From NCBI GenBank assembly GCA_026874595.1, contig CM049315.1, forward strand, positions 37,774,164 to 37,838,163: a DNA stretch of 64,000 nucleotides. The letters are read 5' to 3'. Numbering within the stretch: the first letter of the stretch is position 1; each line of letters starts with the position of its first letter. Position numbers and translations under genes: made by a program. A model generated the notes under the pieces. It saw only the letters and a program-made list of their open reading frames with translations, did not search any database and was not told where the DNA came from. Below are positions 60,241 to 64,000 of this stretch, one piece after another. This DNA is from Sipunculus nudus. Taxonomy: Eukaryota; Annelida; Sipuncula; Golfingiida; Sipunculidae.

Positions 60241-60640
60241 CAGCTAGCACTGCCCTAACGGATGGCTGAAAGAAATATTTGATGGAGTCTGAAAACTAAA
60301 GCTTCATCACAGCGGTTTTTGCTTTGACTTCTGGGATAGATTTTCCACTGGTCTTATCGCTGTAACACAGGAGGGACAGGGCTGACTTTTACGTGAGGTG
60401 CTGCTATATTGTCACGCAATTGTCAATGGGAGATGCTCCACTCATCCCGGCAAATTGGCAGGAGTCTGGAGTTTTGATTCCTCTGACAGCTTCGTCTGAT
60501 TAGAACGTGTATACTGGTTTTGTGACGTATTCCACTGGCTTGTCTAACAATGTGGTCCCCGGCTCTGCTTCTAGACTCAGACAATTTGTTACACAGGATT
60601 ACAGGACTTTGCTGATAATCAGGTCATTTGTGTATTGTCA
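60241..60640. promoter_or_regulatory. Balanced-composition unique block, candidate conserved non-coding element
   Basis: Non-repetitive sequence with a GTGACGTATT CRE-like motif near 60521 and no useful open frame. Weak call, by contrast with the neighbours. Confidence 0.18.
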
Positions 60641-60967
60641 AGACTGAATTCACATAGTCTTCAAAGTAGGACCAAATAAGAAGATTATATTATGAGGTCT
60701 TGTTGCATGTGACCCAAGCCATTTTCTCCTTTTTATCAGCAGATACACCCAACAGCTGTGACAATAGATTTTACCAAGATCATTTCCCAAGTTTACTAAA
60801 TAATTCTTTGCCTTAAACAAATTAAAACAAAAGGTTCAAAAGATTAATTCAAAAGAATTCTAGCAGTACCAGATTCTTCCAGTAGAGGTCAGAATCAGTA
60901 GCGGGTCCTCACTTGGAGATGTGTACAAACATAAAAATGGTCCAGCCTCACTGAACTCAAGCATTTT

Positions 60968-62404
60968 ATTTGTATCCGCCAAAACAGAGTTTTGCAGATA
61001 CTATGTTTTCAGCTGCACGCCGCCGCCGCAGCCGCCGCCACCGCCACCGCCGCGGCGGCGTAGGTGTCCGGAGAACTGCTCCGTAACCGCTGGGCGGAAT
61101 TTTACGAAACCCGGGGTTTTGTTCGGGTCACATATGAACTGCTGCGCCCCGATTTTGTTTTGACCTCTGACCTTTCCTCTGCGCTCTGCGTCCGTTTGTG
61201 CGTCTGTTTCCACACATAAACCCACATATCTCGGGAACCGTTTGACGGATCAGGAAAATTTTTTTGCACAAATGTAGCCCTTGGAGAGCTTTATAACATA
61301 CACAAAAAATGGTGGCGCCACCTGCAACCATGTTTGCATAGTGTCCATCTGTTCGTCTGCCTTGGGTAAAAATCACTCATATCTCTGCAGTGATTTGACT
61401 AATTCACCTGAAATTCGGCATGCGTATACATCCTGGATAGCTTTTCTGTGGCGCCACCTACATTCACATTTACGCTGCAGACATCCAAGCTCATATCTCG
61501 GGAACCATTTGACTGATTGGGCCAAAATTTTGCATGTGTATAGATCTCACATAGCTCTTTATCATACGCAAAACTGGTGGCGGCACCTGCAGGGATTTTT
61601 GCACAGCTCCCGTCTGTTTGTCTGCCATGGGATAAAATCCCTCATATCTCTGCAGTGATTTGACTAATTCACCTGAAATTCGGCATGCGTATACATCCTG
61701 GATAGCTTTTCTGATTTTATGACAGGTGGCGCCACCTGCAACCATTTATACACAGCGTCCATCTGTTCATCTGCCTTGGGATAATATTACTCATATCTCA
61801 GCAGTGGTTTGACTTATCCACCTGAAATTTTGCAGGTTTATACATCCTGCACAGCTTTCTTGATTTTATGACAGGTGGCGCCACCTACATTCACGTTTAC
61901 GCTGCAGACATCCAAGCTCATATCTCGGGAACCGTTTGACCGATTGGGCCAAAATTTTGCATATGTTTAGATCTCACATAGCTCTTTATCATACGCAAAA
62001 CTGGTGGTGCCACCTGCAGCCATTTTTTCACAGCTCCCGTCTGTTTGTCTGCCATGGGATAAAATCACTCATATCTCGGCAGTGGTTTGACATATCTGCC
62101 TAAAATTTTGCAGGTTTATACATCACCGACAGCTCTCTTGATTTTATTACAGGTGGCGCCACCTGCATTCTAGTTTATGCAGCAGACATCCAAGCTCATA
62201 TCTTGGGAACCGTTTGACCGATTGGGCCAAAGTTTTGCATGTGTATAGTTCTCATATAGCTCTTTATCATACGCAAAACTGTATATGCCAATATGCAACA
62301 CTTCACTCTATTTCCCCTTGCCACTCAATCCATGCCTCACTTCACCCGTTCCACTCTAATTTAGGCGGATACACGTAGTCGCTTGTCGACTACCCGTATT
62401 CTAG
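60968..62404 (+). mobile_element. Rolling-circle-like (Helitron/HINE-type) non-autonomous element, copy 2
   Basis: Same family and orientation as 28265-29976. GTATCCGCC (60972) is inverted as GGCGGATAC (62364-62372), with a longer CCG/CGG microsatellite (about 61018-61062) after the 5' hairpin. The 3' hairpin GTAGTCG-CTTGT-CGACTAC (62375-62393) is intact and the element ends in CTAG (62401-62404) before T. The central array is irregular (module starts near 61225, 61492, 61919 and 62197), so copy number and unit length have changed. A perfect TGACCTCTGACCT lies at 61161-61173, as in copy 1. Short frames on both strands are repeat translations. Confidence 0.75.
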
Positions 62405-62769
62405 TTAACTCTTCTGTTCCTTAGGGCACATCTCCCCACACAGTTTAATTAAAATGCATTATATAGTTCTGTTAAAATGTCTCCATCTGCCAATATTGGT
62501 CAAACTGGAAGGGGTATGAAAGAGGGAATAATGATCCCTGTGATAAACTGAGAATTGTCATTCTGAGAAATGGCATCCTTGGTGATTGGTTTATATTAAT
62601 GTCTGTGTACAGTTTATCTGAAAATATATTGCTCAACAACTCATGTGCAACGGAGCACACCAAAATATACATGCAGACAGCATGCAGACACAAATGTGCA
62701 TTTCTGCATAAGCCACAAATTTTAAGGACATATTCCAACTTTTTCAAACCTTCTGAGAGCATTAAATTT
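62405..62769. other. Unannotated stretch
   Basis: A 96-codon minus-strand frame at 62472-62762 has no recognisable motif. Confidence 0.4.
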
Positions 62770-62880
62770 TAGGCTCAGCTGACTATAACTCGTCTAAGCT
62801 AAAGTTATGGTCCATTGTGATTGTTCGTTGTCCATCCGTCTGTGGGAGAGTAAACAGTCACCTCCTGCATTCATTTGAAG
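62770..62880 (+). mobile_element. Truncated 5' end of the AGCTCAGCTGAC family
   Basis: GGCTCAGCTGACTATAACTC, then TGGTCCATTGT and a GTCCATCCGTCTG tract match the head at 14093. The body breaks off into unrelated sequence after about 100 bases. Confidence 0.65.
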
Positions 62881-63756
62881 TATTTTGGTTTCGTTGTTTA
62901 TAAAATGAGTTTTTTTTTTGTAAATTCACAAACTGTTTTGAAGCTGTTTGTTTGAATCCATCTTTATCTATTTGCTGCATTGAAGGGACAATCAATTAAG
63001 TCTTGAGTATTAGTACATCAGTCACTGGCAGTGATATCCATATTCAAGAAAATTTACGGAGTAAAACTTAGATATATAAAGCCTTAAAATTGTCACTATA
63101 TGGTCCCTAATTTACTCTTTTGTTTTTACATTGAGTGACAGAAAAAGATCCTTGAAGACACCAGGATCTTTTTATTAACCTGACCCTATTTGTCCACTTC
63201 CTTAAATGTCTTAGTGACCTTGTGCACAGTCAACATTTAATGGGTATTATTGTCTGCTGCAATATCATCCCTGGATATTTACACATAAGTTTGACAGATT
63301 GTTCATCTGATATCTGGACATTTGTATTCAGACACATATATTATTTACAAAAAATGTAATAATTGCATGTCTGATTTTTCAAGAAATAAACACCAATATT
63401 CTGAAGGAATACAACTTTTTTTGTGTGTCTAAGGGATATAACATTTGTTGTGTGCACCCAGGCTGTCATTGTTACGTGAGAAATAATTCAAAAGATTCCA
63501 TCATTTTGTAATTTTACCTCATACAGCCTCTCACACAGATTAACAGCCACTTTTGTATTATGGGAAATGCTTCACTCACTAAATGATTAAGAAATGAAGA
63601 AACGCCTGCTGCTGTAAGTGGTCACATGACAGGAGGATGTCTGATGGTAAATGTCATGTTCATGCTGGATCAGGTGTTCTGAGATAATTGTTGTGTGACT
63701 TCAGGTGCAATGGTGAAAGTGGGAACTTACCACAAACCCAAATACACTTTAGTTGC
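62881..63756. other. Unannotated stretch
   Basis: No recognised feature. Confidence 0.4.
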
Positions 63757-64000
63757 CTTTTTAGCTCAGCTGACTATAAGTCATCTGAGCTATAGTCGTG
63801 GTCCATTGTCCGTCGTCCGTCCATCTGTCTGTTCGTCCGTCTGTCCGTCCGTAAGACTAGCACGTTTCGACACCATTCGACCTACGAATCAGAAATTTGG
63901 CATACAGTTAGATGTCCCCAAAATCTCCTACCATTCTGAAAATTTGGTCAATAGTACTTTGTTCCTTCGAGATATTAAGGAAAAACCTCAATTTTTTTAT
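63757..64000 (+). mobile_element. AGCTCAGCTGAC-family element, cut by window end
   Basis: TTTTTAGCTCAGCTGACTAT, GTCATCTGAGCT, TGGTCCATTGTCCGTC and a GTCCGTC array, followed by TTAGATGTCCCCAAAATCTC and AAGGAAAAACCTCAATTTTT, match the element at 14090-16430 in order. The head here is better preserved than at 14.1 kb. Confidence 0.8.

Overview
This is eukaryotic nuclear DNA: AT-rich, dense in repeats and nearly devoid of long open frames. The nesting of GTCCGTC-headed repeats, rolling-circle-like elements with internal tandem repeats, tRNA-derived SINE relics and MITEs suggests a marine lophotrochozoan, most likely a mollusc such as a bivalve. That assignment is inference from repeat style. Nothing prokaryotic is present: no operons, CRISPR array, rRNA or intact tRNA gene.

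One protein-coding gene is visible, on the + strand. An exon at 53468-53718 encodes the end of a protease-associated (PA) domain and the transmembrane helix of a Goliath-family RING E3 ubiquitin ligase (RNF130/RNF150/goliath type). A short 89-bp exon at 42774-42862, with matching intron phase and coding-like third positions, is probably the preceding exon. The signal-peptide/PA exon(s) upstream and the RING exons downstream were not found, so most of the window appears to be introns of this gene or flanking DNA. A GC-richer unique island at 43066-43850, in the intron after the 89-bp exon, is the best candidate cis-regulatory block.

Repeat layout, left to right: degenerate minisatellite (0.36-0.84 kb); five-copy 144-bp tandem array (1.66-2.4 kb); SINE relics (2.9-3.6 kb); MITE (7.2 kb); AT-rich minisatellite (12.9-13.35 kb); element with an internal 0.69-kb duplication (14.1-16.4 kb); a 145-bp-period repeat carrying DR1 motifs (21.5-22.0 kb); a rolling-circle-like element with a strict 280-bp array (28.27-29.98 kb; second copy 60.97-62.40 kb); minisatellite (32.6-33.1 kb); pogo-like MITE (33.2 kb); a 1.9-kb foldback element (35.0-36.9 kb); a second rolling-circle-like family (43.97-45.0 kb); a 2.55-kb TIR transposon nested in a duplicated repeat (48.85-53.0 kb); an inverted-repeat-flanked block (53.86-55.84 kb); an LTR-like minus-strand promoter with stacked heat-shock elements (56.0-56.7 kb); more MITEs (57.5-58.0 kb); and fragments of the 14-kb family at the right edge.

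The most notable pattern is that several unrelated-looking repeat families carry perfect nuclear-receptor motifs (DR1 or AGGTCAAGGTCA) and share an internal module and a GGTGGCGCCACC palindrome. Together with the HSE-bearing LTR-like unit, the window looks like a place where mobile DNA distributes inducible regulatory sites inside the introns of a ubiquitin-ligase gene. The motifs are seen directly; their function is inference.
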